Part shown: positions 1 to 5,157 of the stretch, piece by piece
How the letters are laid out: the number at the start of each line of letters is the position of its first letter
Numbering within the stretch: position 1 is the stretch's first letter
Assembly (NCBI GenBank): GCA_046760705.1
Contig: JBHIER010000195.1
Location: forward strand, 1-6,629
Length of the DNA stretch: 6,629 nt
Reading direction: 5' to 3'
Origin: JBHIER01 sp046760705 [NCBI: bacterium]
GTDB lineage: Bacteria; JBHIER01; G020348925
Position numbers and translations under genes: made by a program
The notes under the pieces: model-generated
Told to the model about the DNA's origin: nothing
Databases searched by the model: none
The model's input: only the letters and a program-made list of their open reading frames with translations

Positions 1-882
1 GTAGCCATAATCGGGGCCGGAGTGGTGGGCACAGCCTTGGGAGTGGCCCTGTCTCGCTGCGGCTATACCATCTCGGGCGTGGCTGACATCAGGGCCGGAG
101 CTGCACAAAAGGCCGCCGACCGTATGGGAGGAGTTGCCCATTCAACCGACGGTGTGAAGATCTCTATGGGAGCCAATCTCATCCTCATTACGACTCCTGA
201 TGATGCCATCGCTCAGACCTGCGGTGCCATTGCCGCCGGGGGCGGGTTTGGGGTGGGTGATCTCGTTCTCCATTGCAGTGGTGGCCTGAGCTCCGAGGTC
301 TTAGCTTCTGCCAAAAAAATCGGTGCTGCCGTGGCCTCCATGCATCCCATTGGTGTTTTTGCCGATGTCGAGACAGCCGGGGCCCAACTTTCAAACCTCA
401 CCTATGGCCTGGAGGGCGACGCGAAAGCCCTTGAGGAGGCAGAGGCCATCGTCAGGGCTCTGGGCGGACGCCCGATTCGCGTCCCGAAGGATCGGAAAGT
501 CCTCATCCACATTGCCGCCTGCCTGACGGCCAATTACGCCGTCACTCTGGTCGATACGGCCGCCCGACTGCTCCGTCACCTCCGGATGGAGAGGGAGGAG
601 GCGGTGCGTGTTCTTCTGCCTCTATTTGAGGGTGCGATCTCTGCCCTGCAAGGAGAGGGCCTGCCCCAGGCCCTGACCGGTCCCATCGCCCGGGGAGATG
701 TGGCTACCGTTGAACGACACGTGAAGGCCATCCGTTCTGATAAAGAGTTGACTCGCATCTACGCCCTTCTGGGACTGAGGACGGTGCCTGTTGCCGTTGA
801 GAAGGGAGGTCTTGACAAGAAGTCGGCCCAAAGGCTGAGGGACATTCTGAAAGGTTGCCTCGAGGCCGGCTTGAGCGCATAA
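1..882 (+). CDS. Rossmann-like/DUF2520 oxidoreductase-type protein, 5' end cut by window
   Basis: The reading frame is open from base 1 and encodes 293 visible residues, so the true start lies upstream of the window. The GTG at 22 is inside the nucleotide-binding loop and cannot be the start. Residues 1-10 read VAIIGAGVVG, a GxGxxG dinucleotide-binding motif on the first beta strand of a Rossmann fold, which fills roughly residues 1-120 (LILITTPDDAI near 60 and the CSGG turn near 93 fit). From about 115 the helical DUF2520 part follows, with SMHPIGVFA and, near 228, ALTGPIARGD, both typical of that family. Relatives resemble ketopantoate reductase and pyrroline-5-carboxylate reductase in fold. 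They are expected to be soluble NAD(P)-dependent enzymes, but the substrate is not established. It ends 28 nt before the MscS gene, probably in one transcript. Family call is firm; function is open. Confidence 0.9.
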   Translation, partial: VAIIGAGVVGTALGVALSRCGYTISGVADIRAGAAQKAADRMGGVAHSTDGVKISMGANLILITTPDDAIAQTCGAIAAGGGFGVGDLVLHCSGGLSSEVLASAKKIGAAVASMHPIGVFADVETAGAQLSNLTYGLEGDAKALEEAEAIVRALGGRPIRVPKDRKVLIHIAACLTANYAVTLVDTAARLLRHLRMEREEAVRVLLPLFEGAISALQGEGLPQALTGPIARGDVATVERHVKAIRSDKELTRIYALLGLRTVPVAVEKGGLDKKSAQRLRDILKGCLEAGLSA

Positions 883-910
883 GCCCTATCGACGTGGGAG
901 GTGATGAACC

Positions 911-1969
911 ATGCTGGAACAGTTGGGATTGACCGCAGCAGCTAAGGAGGTTGTCCTCTCCGTATTGATCGTTGCCCTGTCCCTTTTGGTTGCCAAGGGT
1001 GTCGATCTTCTCATCAGGTGGGTAGGACGGCACGTGACGAGTCGTACCCGCACAGAGCTGGACGACGCCCTGATTGGAGCCATAAAGAGACCCATGTTCT
1101 ACGCCGTCGTCCTCATCGGTTTCTACATTGCCGCCCATCGACTGGCTCTGACCCCTGAAGTGAAAGGGAGCACGCTGAAAGTTGTTGACAGCATCCTCTT
1201 CACCCTGGCCATCATCGTTGGGGCGTCGATCCTGTGGCGAGTATCTGGCACCTTTATTCGATGGTACACCCATACGGTGGCCGTCAGAACGGCGACGCGG
1301 TTCGACGACGAGTTCGCCCCCCTCATCGGTCGGATAGTCAAGGCCCTCATCTTCTTTGTGGCCGCCATCGTCATTCTCGACTACTTCGGGATCAACGTCA
1401 ACTCGCTGGTAGTCTCGTTGGGAGTCGGCTCTCTGGCCATAGCCCTGGCGGCCAAGGATACCCTGGCCAACATGATCGCCGGGGTAGTTATCATGATCGA
1501 CCGTCCCTTCCGCATCGGCGATCGGATCCTCCTCTCCTCAGGGGAGAAGGGGGACGTCTACGATATCGGGCTCAGGAGCACCAAGATCCTGACCTTTGAC
1601 AACACCCTCATCGTCATGCCGAACGCTCAAATCATCAACGAAAAGCTGACCAACCTCTCCTATCCGGACCCAAAAATTCGCGTCCGGGTCGACGTGGGTG
1701 TGGCTTACGGCACCGATCTGGAGAAAGCCAAGAATATTATGATCGATGTCTGCAGAGAGCACCCCGATGTCTTGGACGATCCTGAGCCACAGTGTTGGTT
1801 TATTGACTTCGGGGACTCTTCCCTCAACCTGTCCGTCCGGTGCCGAGTGGCCAATTATGGCCAGCAATGGCGGGTGGGCGAAGAGCTGCGGATGAGGATC
1901 AACAGACGGTTTGAGGAGGAGGGGATCGAGATCCCCTTCCCGCAGCGGGTTGTCCACTTCAAAAAGTGA
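911..1969 (+). CDS. MscS-family small-conductance mechanosensitive channel
   Basis: Encodes 352 residues, inserted in the cytoplasmic membrane, that should open under membrane tension to release solutes during hypo-osmotic shock. The start is fixed by GGAGGTGAT at 897-905, 9 nt from GGAGG to ATG. Hydrophobic segments lie at about 13-35, 62-80, 93-115 and 142-160. The pore helix follows at 163-195 with the Gly/Ala-rich pattern SLGVGSLAIALAAKDTLANM, then DRPFRIGDRI (197-206), which opens the beta domain. The C-terminal alpha/beta cage domain runs from about 257 and ends with GIEIPFPQ (338-345), the usual MscS ending. Two similar motifs, TRTELDDALIGAI (45-57) and TATRFDDEFAPLIGRI (127-142), each precede a membrane segment, as in other five-helix MscS relatives. 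E. coli MscS has 286 residues, so this one has extra N-terminal helices. No regulatory site is evident. Confidence 0.96.
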   Translation: MLEQLGLTAAAKEVVLSVLIVALSLLVAKGVDLLIRWVGRHVTSRTRTELDDALIGAIKRPMFYAVVLIGFYIAAHRLALTPEVKGSTLKVVDSILFTLAIIVGASILWRVSGTFIRWYTHTVAVRTATRFDDEFAPLIGRIVKALIFFVAAIVILDYFGINVNSLVVSLGVGSLAIALAAKDTLANMIAGVVIMIDRPFRIGDRILLSSGEKGDVYDIGLRSTKILTFDNTLIVMPNAQIINEKLTNLSYPDPKIRVRVDVGVAYGTDLEKAKNIMIDVCREHPDVLDDPEPQCWFIDFGDSSLNLSVRCRVANYGQQWRVGEELRMRINRRFEEEGIEIPFPQRVVHFKK

Positions 1970-1982
1970 GCCGCTCATATGG

Positions 1983-2013
1983 AAATGTAGCCACTAAGGT
2001 CTTCACTACATTT
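1983..2013. repeat. 8-bp inverted repeat just after MscS
   Basis: AAATGTAG at 1983-1990 is the exact reverse complement of CTACATTT at 2006-2013, with a 15-nt loop. It starts 13 nt after the MscS stop. The stem is AT-rich and lacks a following T tract, so it may act as a weak 3'-end structure but is not a classical terminator. Confidence 0.45.
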
Positions 2014-2021
2014 AAGGGTCT

Positions 2022-2048
2022 GTAGTGTAGGGCCTTGTGCCCGTATAA
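2022..2048 (+). repeat. 27-bp dispersed repeat A, copy 1
   Basis: Identical over 27 bases to 2223-2249. The unit begins GTAGTGTAGGGC and ends GTGCCCGTATAA, with a small hairpin GGGC-CTTGT-GCCC at its centre (2030-2042). Copy 1 is followed at 2056-2068 by the opposite hairpin GCCC-ATAAA-GGGC. TGTAG (2026-2030) can pair with CTACA (2068-2072), so the whole 2021-2079 stretch could fold as a branched structure. It looks like an intergenic palindromic repeat; its mobility is unknown. Confidence 0.75.
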
Positions 2049-2076
2049 ATGCTGCGCCCATAAAGGGCTACATTAT

Positions 2077-2109
2077 ACATTTCGGAATTTCTAAAAAATT
2101 CCGAAATGT
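2077..2109. repeat. Perfect 14-bp stem-loop
   Basis: ACATTTCGGAATTT (2077-2090) is the exact reverse complement of AAATTCCGAAATGT (2096-2109), with a 5-nt loop CTAAA. There is no T run on either side in the direction of transcription, so it is not an evident intrinsic terminator. It could be an RNA-stabilising hairpin, a binding site for a dimeric protein, or the core of a palindromic repeat element. Its TTCGGAA core recurs nearby. Confidence 0.8.
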
Positions 2110-2144
2110 GGGGGTAGTTTGAAGGCCCGATGTAGATCGCGCAG

Positions 2145-2163
2145 TTCCGAATTCATTTCGGAA
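2145..2163. repeat. 7-bp hairpin TTCCGAA/TTCGGAA
   Basis: TTCCGAA (2145-2151) and TTCGGAA (2157-2163) form a perfect inverted repeat around TTCAT. It uses the same 7-mer as the 2077-2109 stem, but with the arms in the opposite order. Confidence 0.6.
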
Positions 2164-2180
2164 AGGGTCGGTAAGACCCT
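2164..2180. repeat. 6-bp hairpin AGGGTC/GACCCT
   Basis: AGGGTC (2164-2169) and GACCCT (2175-2180) pair perfectly around GGTAA. It directly abuts the preceding hairpin, so the two could stack. No T run follows. Confidence 0.5.
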
Positions 2181-2185
2181 GTGGA

Positions 2186-2214
2186 GAGCTTTGCGAGCGA
2201 AGCGAGCCAAGTTC
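2186..2214 (+). repeat. 29-bp repeat B, copy 1 (twin GCGAGC half-sites)
   Basis: Matches 2363-2391 at 22 of 29 positions, and all seven differences are transitions. Inside the unit, GCGAGC is repeated directly around GAA (2193-2207), a 9-nt period. Both half-sites of this copy are the GC-rich version. Confidence 0.6.
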
Positions 2215-2222
2215 ATAAACGC

Positions 2223-2249
2223 GTAGTGTAGGGCCTTGTGCCCGTATAA
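2223..2249 (+). repeat. 27-bp dispersed repeat A, copy 2
   Basis: Exact 27-base match to 2022-2048, in the same orientation and 201 nt downstream. Flanking bases differ, so the repeated unit ends sharply at these borders. Confidence 0.75.
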
Positions 2250-2362
2250 GGGAGCGGTTGGGCATCAGCGATTCGGTGTTCGCGGTTCCGCAGTCCGCAT
2301 TCCGAATTGAGAAGGAGCCGCGCTTTCCAAAGACGCAAGAAACTATGTTCTCATCGGGATTG

Positions 2363-2391
2363 GAGCTTTGTGAACGAAGTGAACTGAATTC
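2363..2391 (+). repeat. 29-bp repeat B, copy 2 (twin GTGAAC half-sites)
   Basis: Diverged copy of 2186-2214. Here both half-sites are GTGAAC, again around GAA (2370-2384). It ends three bases before the GTG start of the deacetylase gene, so it occupies the position where an SD would be expected. Confidence 0.6.
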
Positions 2392-2394
2392 GTT

Positions 2395-3339
2395 GTGGAA
2401 TTGAAGACAGCCATCATTTATGACGACGATTATTTGCGCCACGACACCGGCCCGCATCCGGAGAACGGGGACCGGCTCCGGCGGATTGTGGACACTTTAT
2501 CTGCTGACCCAATTTGGGAGGAGCTCCTACATCTTAGGCCCCGGAAGGCCCCGATTGAATGCGTCCAGTATGTCCATCCCATTGAATACATCCGAGCCAT
2601 CGACCAGGCCTGTCAGCAGGGTGCGGGCTTTCTCGATGCAGATACAGTCATCTCGCCCCACTCCTATTGGGTCGGTCTGCTGGCCGTGGGTGGGGTTTTG
2701 ACCGCAATTGACGCTGTCATGAACGGCCGGGCCGACAACGCTGTGGCTCTGGTGAGGCCGCCGGGCCACCATGCAGAGCCCGAGCGGGCCATGGGCTTCT
2801 GCCTGTTCAACAATGTGGCCATCGGGGCCCGATACGCTCAGAAGAGATACGGCCTGAGCCGAGTGGCCATCATCGACTGGGACGTTCACCACGGCAACGG
2901 CACCCAGCGCATATTCTACAGTGACCCCTCTGTCCTGTACATCTCCTTGCACCAGTATCCTCATTATCCTGGCACCGGCTCGCGGGGAGAGCAAGGAGTG
3001 GGGGAAGGCCGCGGATTCACCCTCAACCTCCCTATGCCGGCCGGCAGCGGTGACGAAGGCTACATCGCCGCCTTCGAGGAGAGCATCCTCCCCAGACTGA
3101 AGAGGTTCACGCCCCAAATGATCCTCATATCGGCCGGCTTCGACGGCCACCGGGACGACCCCCTGGGGGGGATCGAACTGACGGACCAGGGGTATGCGAG
3201 GATGACGAAGATGCTCGTGCAAACCTCCCTCCAATACTGCGACAAGAGGGTCGTATCAACCCTGGAGGGGGGATACAACCTCGGAACGCTGCCGGGCTCC
3301 GTTCTGACCCACATTCGAGCCCTCGGGAATAAGACTTGA
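2395..3339 (+). CDS. Histone deacetylase-family (class II/acetylpolyamine amidohydrolase type) zinc deacylase
   Basis: A cytoplasmic zinc enzyme of 314 residues expected to remove acetyl or other acyl groups from lysine side chains, polyamines or small amines; the real substrate cannot be read from sequence. RPPGHH (121-126) carries the catalytic His pair. IDWDVHHGNGTQ (160-171) supplies zinc ligands Asp163 and His165 and the relay Asp161. SAGFDGHRDDPLGG (246-259) supplies the third ligand Asp250. EGGYN (291-295) holds the transition-state Tyr294. Length and motif order match bacterial HDAC-like proteins, and nothing essential is missing. The start is uncertain: GTG at 2395 or TTG at 2401 (giving MKTAIIYDDDYL) both fit, and neither has a good SD because repeat B copy 2 abuts it. 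The M20 hydrolase lies 113 nt downstream and may be cotranscribed. Confidence 0.93.
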   Translation: MELKTAIIYDDDYLRHDTGPHPENGDRLRRIVDTLSADPIWEELLHLRPRKAPIECVQYVHPIEYIRAIDQACQQGAGFLDADTVISPHSYWVGLLAVGGVLTAIDAVMNGRADNAVALVRPPGHHAEPERAMGFCLFNNVAIGARYAQKRYGLSRVAIIDWDVHHGNGTQRIFYSDPSVLYISLHQYPHYPGTGSRGEQGVGEGRGFTLNLPMPAGSGDEGYIAAFEESILPRLKRFTPQMILISAGFDGHRDDPLGGIELTDQGYARMTKMLVQTSLQYCDKRVVSTLEGGYNLGTLPGSVLTHIRALGNKT

Positions 3340-3441
3340 TTTTTCCGATGGGAGTCCTTATATTTAATCCTCCTTCTGAAACGGAAGAGGGGGGCGAGAA
3401 AACAGCACGTCTTCTGTTCACACCATTTCACCATCATCAGA

Positions 3442-3447
3442 AAGGAG
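3442..3447 (+). promoter_or_regulatory. SD that decides the M20 start
   Basis: AAGGAG at 3442-3447 lies 5 nt before ATG 3453. The frame stays open upstream to a TTG at 3336 that overlaps the deacetylase stop, and has another ATG at 3348. Neither has an SD, and the extra N-terminal residues (a His-rich, Glu-rich stretch) do not look like the family. Confidence 0.8.
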
Positions 3448-3452
3448 TGGAG

Positions 3453-4691
3453 ATGGACGCAGCCGTATTTCAGAGAGTAGCCGCTCGTATCGACGGGTAT
3501 CGGGAAGAGATGATCCGTATGGAGACAGATCTGACGGCCATTCCGGCCCTGGGTCCGGAGAACGAGGGCGAAGGCGAGCTGGCCAAATCAGAGTACATCC
3601 GAAGAGTGCTCGATGAGTTGAAGCCCGATCAAGTCCAGCAGATGAAGGCTCCGGACGACCGCGTCCCCTGCGGATATCGGCCCAATCTCGTGGCCCAGTT
3701 CAAAGGCAAAAGCAGCGAAAGAACGGTGTGGGTCATGTCTCACATGGACATCGTCCCCCCCGGAGAAGCGAAATTGTGGGACAGTGATCCTTACAAAGTC
3801 AAGATCGAAGGGAACAGGATGTACGGTCGCGGAGTGGAAGACAATCAGCAAGGCCTCGTCGCATCAGTCTATGCCATCAAGGCTCTGAAAGACGAAGGTG
3901 TCCAGCCCGAGTGCGATGTCGGTCTGGTCATTGTGGCCGACGAGGAGACCGGAAGCAAATACGGCATTCAGTACATCCTCCAGAACCACAAAGATATCTT
4001 CAAAACTGAGGACCTCATCGTCATCCCTGATGCCGGGAACTCCGAGGGGACGATGATCGAGGTGGCTGAGAAGTCCATCCTCTGGCTCAAGTTTGAGACC
4101 AAGGGCAAGCAGTGCCACGGCTCGACTCCGGAGAAAGGGATCAACGCCTTCAAGGCCGCCAGCCACCTGGCGGTCAAGCTCAACGATCTGTACAGGATCT
4201 TCGATGCCAAAGATCCCGTCTTCGACCCGCCCATCAGCACCTTCGAACCGACCAAGAAGGAGGCCAACGTGCCCAACGTCAATACCATTCCCGGTGATGA
4301 CGTCTTCTATTTCGACAGCCGAATTCTGCCCCAATATAAGGTAGAAGAGGTTGAGGGGAAGGTTCAGGAGATGGTTAACGAGGTTCAGAAGGAATTTGGA
4401 GTGACGATCACCACCAGTTCACCCCAGCGGGAACCGGCGGCTCCGCCCACCCCGACGGACGCCCCGGTGGTCAAATCTCTGAGTGCGGCTATTAGGGATG
4501 TGTACGGTCGTGAGGCAGTGGCTATGGGCATCGGCGGCGGCACGGTGGCGGCCTATTTTCGGCGCGCCGGGTTCAATGCTGCCGTCTGGTCCACCCTGGA
4601 TGAGCTGGCCCACCAGCCCAACGAGTACTGCATCATCGACAACCTCATCGGGGACACCAAGGTTTTCGCCCACATGTTTTTGCAGACGTAA
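3453..4691 (+). CDS. M20-family zinc metallo-hydrolase (ArgE/DapE/carboxypeptidase-like)
   Basis: A cytoplasmic di-zinc enzyme of 412 residues that should hydrolyse an N-acyl-amino acid, dipeptide or related amide. The first metal ligand is His97 in SHMDIVPPG, with catalytic-site Asp99. Asp130 in GRGVEDNQQG bridges the metals. Glu164 (base) and Glu165 (ligand) lie in VADEETGSKYGIQ, Asp193 in IPDAGNSEG, and His387 in DELAHQPNEY. The dimerisation domain spans roughly 205-315, with its conserved His222 in QCHGSTPEKGINA. APDDRVP (67-72), FEPTKKEANVPNVNTIPG (264-281) and GIGGGTVAAY (359-368) resemble, from memory, a roughly 400-residue M20 group common in archaea and uncultured bacteria, sometimes labelled succinyl-diaminopimelate desuccinylase. 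No dap or arg gene is adjacent, so biosynthetic roles are unsupported. An intrinsic terminator follows the stop. Confidence 0.94.
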   Translation: MDAAVFQRVAARIDGYREEMIRMETDLTAIPALGPENEGEGELAKSEYIRRVLDELKPDQVQQMKAPDDRVPCGYRPNLVAQFKGKSSERTVWVMSHMDIVPPGEAKLWDSDPYKVKIEGNRMYGRGVEDNQQGLVASVYAIKALKDEGVQPECDVGLVIVADEETGSKYGIQYILQNHKDIFKTEDLIVIPDAGNSEGTMIEVAEKSILWLKFETKGKQCHGSTPEKGINAFKAASHLAVKLNDLYRIFDAKDPVFDPPISTFEPTKKEANVPNVNTIPGDDVFYFDSRILPQYKVEEVEGKVQEMVNEVQKEFGVTITTSSPQREPAAPPTPTDAPVVKSLSAAIRDVYGREAVAMGIGGGTVAAYFRRAGFNAAVWSTLDELAHQPNEYCIIDNLIGDTKVFAHMFLQT

Positions 4692-4713
4692 TCCGGGTAG
4701 ACTCAAAAGAGAG

Positions 4714-4753
4714 GAGCTGTCGGGGCCAGACCATCCCGGCAGCTCTTCTTTTT
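4714..4753 (+). terminator. Rho-independent terminator after the M20 gene
   Basis: GAGCTGTCGGG (4714-4724) pairs with CCCGGCAGCTC (4735-4745) over 11 bp with one G-U pair and a 10-nt loop. TTCTTTTT follows at once (4746-4753). It begins 23 nt after the M20 stop and closes the deacetylase-M20 unit. Confidence 0.92.
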
Positions 4754-4818
4754 GATTCAGACCCAGATCGTGGGGTGGCATCTTGCCCCATAGGAGCGCA
4801 ATTTAGGAGGTGAAAGAG

Positions 4819-4923
4819 ATGGGTATGACTAAGATAGATTTACACAGATACACACAGATCTATTTTCTAAGTGCTGGGGCAGGAGTGCAACTCCCACCCG
4901 AGCAGGACGGATGTGTTTTATAG
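4819..4923 (+). CDS. 34-codon ORF behind a strong SD, possibly a truncated gene start
   Basis: TTTAGGAGG ends at 4810, 8 nt before ATG 4819, which is as good a translation start as any in the window. The ORF begins MGMTKIDLHRYTQIY and stops at 4921. Only about five codons precede the 10-nt-period CACAGAT repeat, which encodes residues 6-14, and the rest has no recognisable character. I infer that a real gene start was cut by the repeat or by a deletion. A short leader peptide for a downstream gene is the alternative. The product is unlikely to be a folded protein. Confidence 0.25.
   Translation: MGMTKIDLHRYTQIYFLSAGAGVQLPPEQDGCVL
4836..4859 (+). repeat. AGAT/CACAGAT repeat with 10-nt period
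   Basis: AGAT recurs at 4836, 4846 and 4856, the last two within CACAGAT (4843-4849 and 4853-4859). The spacing is exactly 10 nt, close to one helical turn. The layout matches the CACAAAA blocks at 5856 and 6551 although the bases differ. Repeats of this general kind are, from memory, common between genes in many bacterial genomes. Confidence 0.6.
4873..4903. repeat. 31-nt imperfect palindrome
   Basis: GGAGT (4882-4886) and ACTCC (4890-4894) form the inner stem around GCA. After two mismatches GGG (4877-4879) pairs with CCC (4897-4899), and after one more mismatch GCT (4873-4875) pairs with AGC (4901-4903). Eleven of 14 positions pair. It is probably a dispersed palindromic repeat or an RNA hairpin; no T run follows. 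Confidence 0.5.
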
Positions 4924-4939
4924 AGAAACAGTGACCTAT

Positions 4940-5065
4940 ATGAAAACTAAAGCGGCGGAACTTCTGGCCCGGATGCCGCGACGATTTGTCGAATATTTGA
5001 TGGGATTGTACAAAGCAATGTTGCTTCAGGACCTATTCAGAGCGAGCGAAGATGTGAAGTCTTAA
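4940..5065 (+). CDS. Doubtful 41-residue basic ORF, unknown
   Basis: ATG 4940 opens a 41-residue frame, MKTKAAELLARMPRRFVEYL and onward, ending LFRASEDVKS. It is predicted to be mostly helical and is basic in its N-terminal half. The frame extends upstream to GTG 4871 through the palindrome, but those residues look non-coding. There is no good SD before 4940 (only a weak AGAGAAA). It could be a real small protein, or the C-terminal remnant of a gene whose start was the strong SD at 4802-4810, since the two are in different frames. I do not recognise it. Confidence 0.25.
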   Translation: MKTKAAELLARMPRRFVEYLMGLYKAMLLQDLFRASEDVKS

Positions 5066-5114
5066 GTTGAATTGTGACCGGTTGAATCTCTTTCTATCCT
5101 TCGGGTTGTGGAGA

Positions 5115-5132
5115 TCCCCGCATTCGCAGGGA
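5115..5132. repeat. TCCCCGC/GCAGGGA hairpin upstream of the TPR gene
   Basis: TCCCCGC (5115-5121) pairs with GCAGGGA (5126-5132) with one C-A mismatch and an ATTC loop. From memory it resembles the widespread GATCCCCGC...GCGGGGA-type intergenic repeats. Its 3' arm stops one base before GTG 5134, which argues against using that GTG as the TPR start. Confidence 0.45.
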
Positions 5133-5157
5133 CGTGTTTTGTGGCTTATTTGGAGCA

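Larger units (their letters stand above)
1970..2394. other. Repeat- and palindrome-rich intergenic region
   Basis: These 425 bases lie between the MscS stop and the deacetylase start, with no convincing gene on either strand. The region is packed with short structures listed separately: an 8-bp hairpin, two identical 27-bp repeats, two 29-bp half-site repeats, a 14-bp perfect hairpin and two back-to-back small hairpins. The 7-mer TTCCGAA or its complement occurs five times, at 2081, 2099, 2145, 2157 and 2300. None of the stems is followed by a T run, so a standard intrinsic terminator for MscS is not visible. I found no clear -35/-10 pair. Confidence 0.8.
4754..5157. other. Intergenic region with repeat fragments and doubtful small ORFs
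   Basis: About 400 bases between the terminator and the TPR gene. It contains a strong orphan SD with ATG, a CACAGAT repeat of 10-nt period, a 31-nt imperfect palindrome, a 41-codon ORF of doubtful reality and a TCCCCGC-type hairpin. All are listed separately. No complete gene or clear promoter is visible. The mixture looks like a graveyard of small insertions and gene remnants. Confidence 0.65.

Noticed and set aside
22-24. GTG as start of the DUF2520 gene
   Set aside because: The in-frame bases 1-21 encode the first strand and GAG of the GxGxxG loop, so the gene must begin upstream of the window.
704-1273. 189-codon - strand ORF
   Set aside because: It lies across the DUF2520-MscS junction, antisense to both well-supported genes, with low-complexity composition.
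1970-2110. Intrinsic terminator for the MscS gene
   Set aside because: The hairpins here are AT-rich or lack a following T run; only the M20 terminator has both stem and T tract.
2022-2249. Possible CRISPR array
   Set aside because: Only two 27-bp units, 201 nt apart, with other repeats and hairpins between them and no cas genes.
2068-2457. 129-codon ORF on the - strand across the repeat-rich gap
   Set aside because: It overlaps the deacetylase start, runs through palindromes and both B repeats (which give the recurring LRSQSS), and resembles no protein family.
2527-3234. 235-codon - strand ORF
   Set aside because: It is antisense to the clear HDAC-family gene, whose motifs and frame are unambiguous.
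3336-3452. N-terminal extension of the M20 gene from TTG 3336 or ATG 3348
   Set aside because: Neither start has an SD, the residues are unlike the family, and ATG 3453 has AAGGAG at good spacing.
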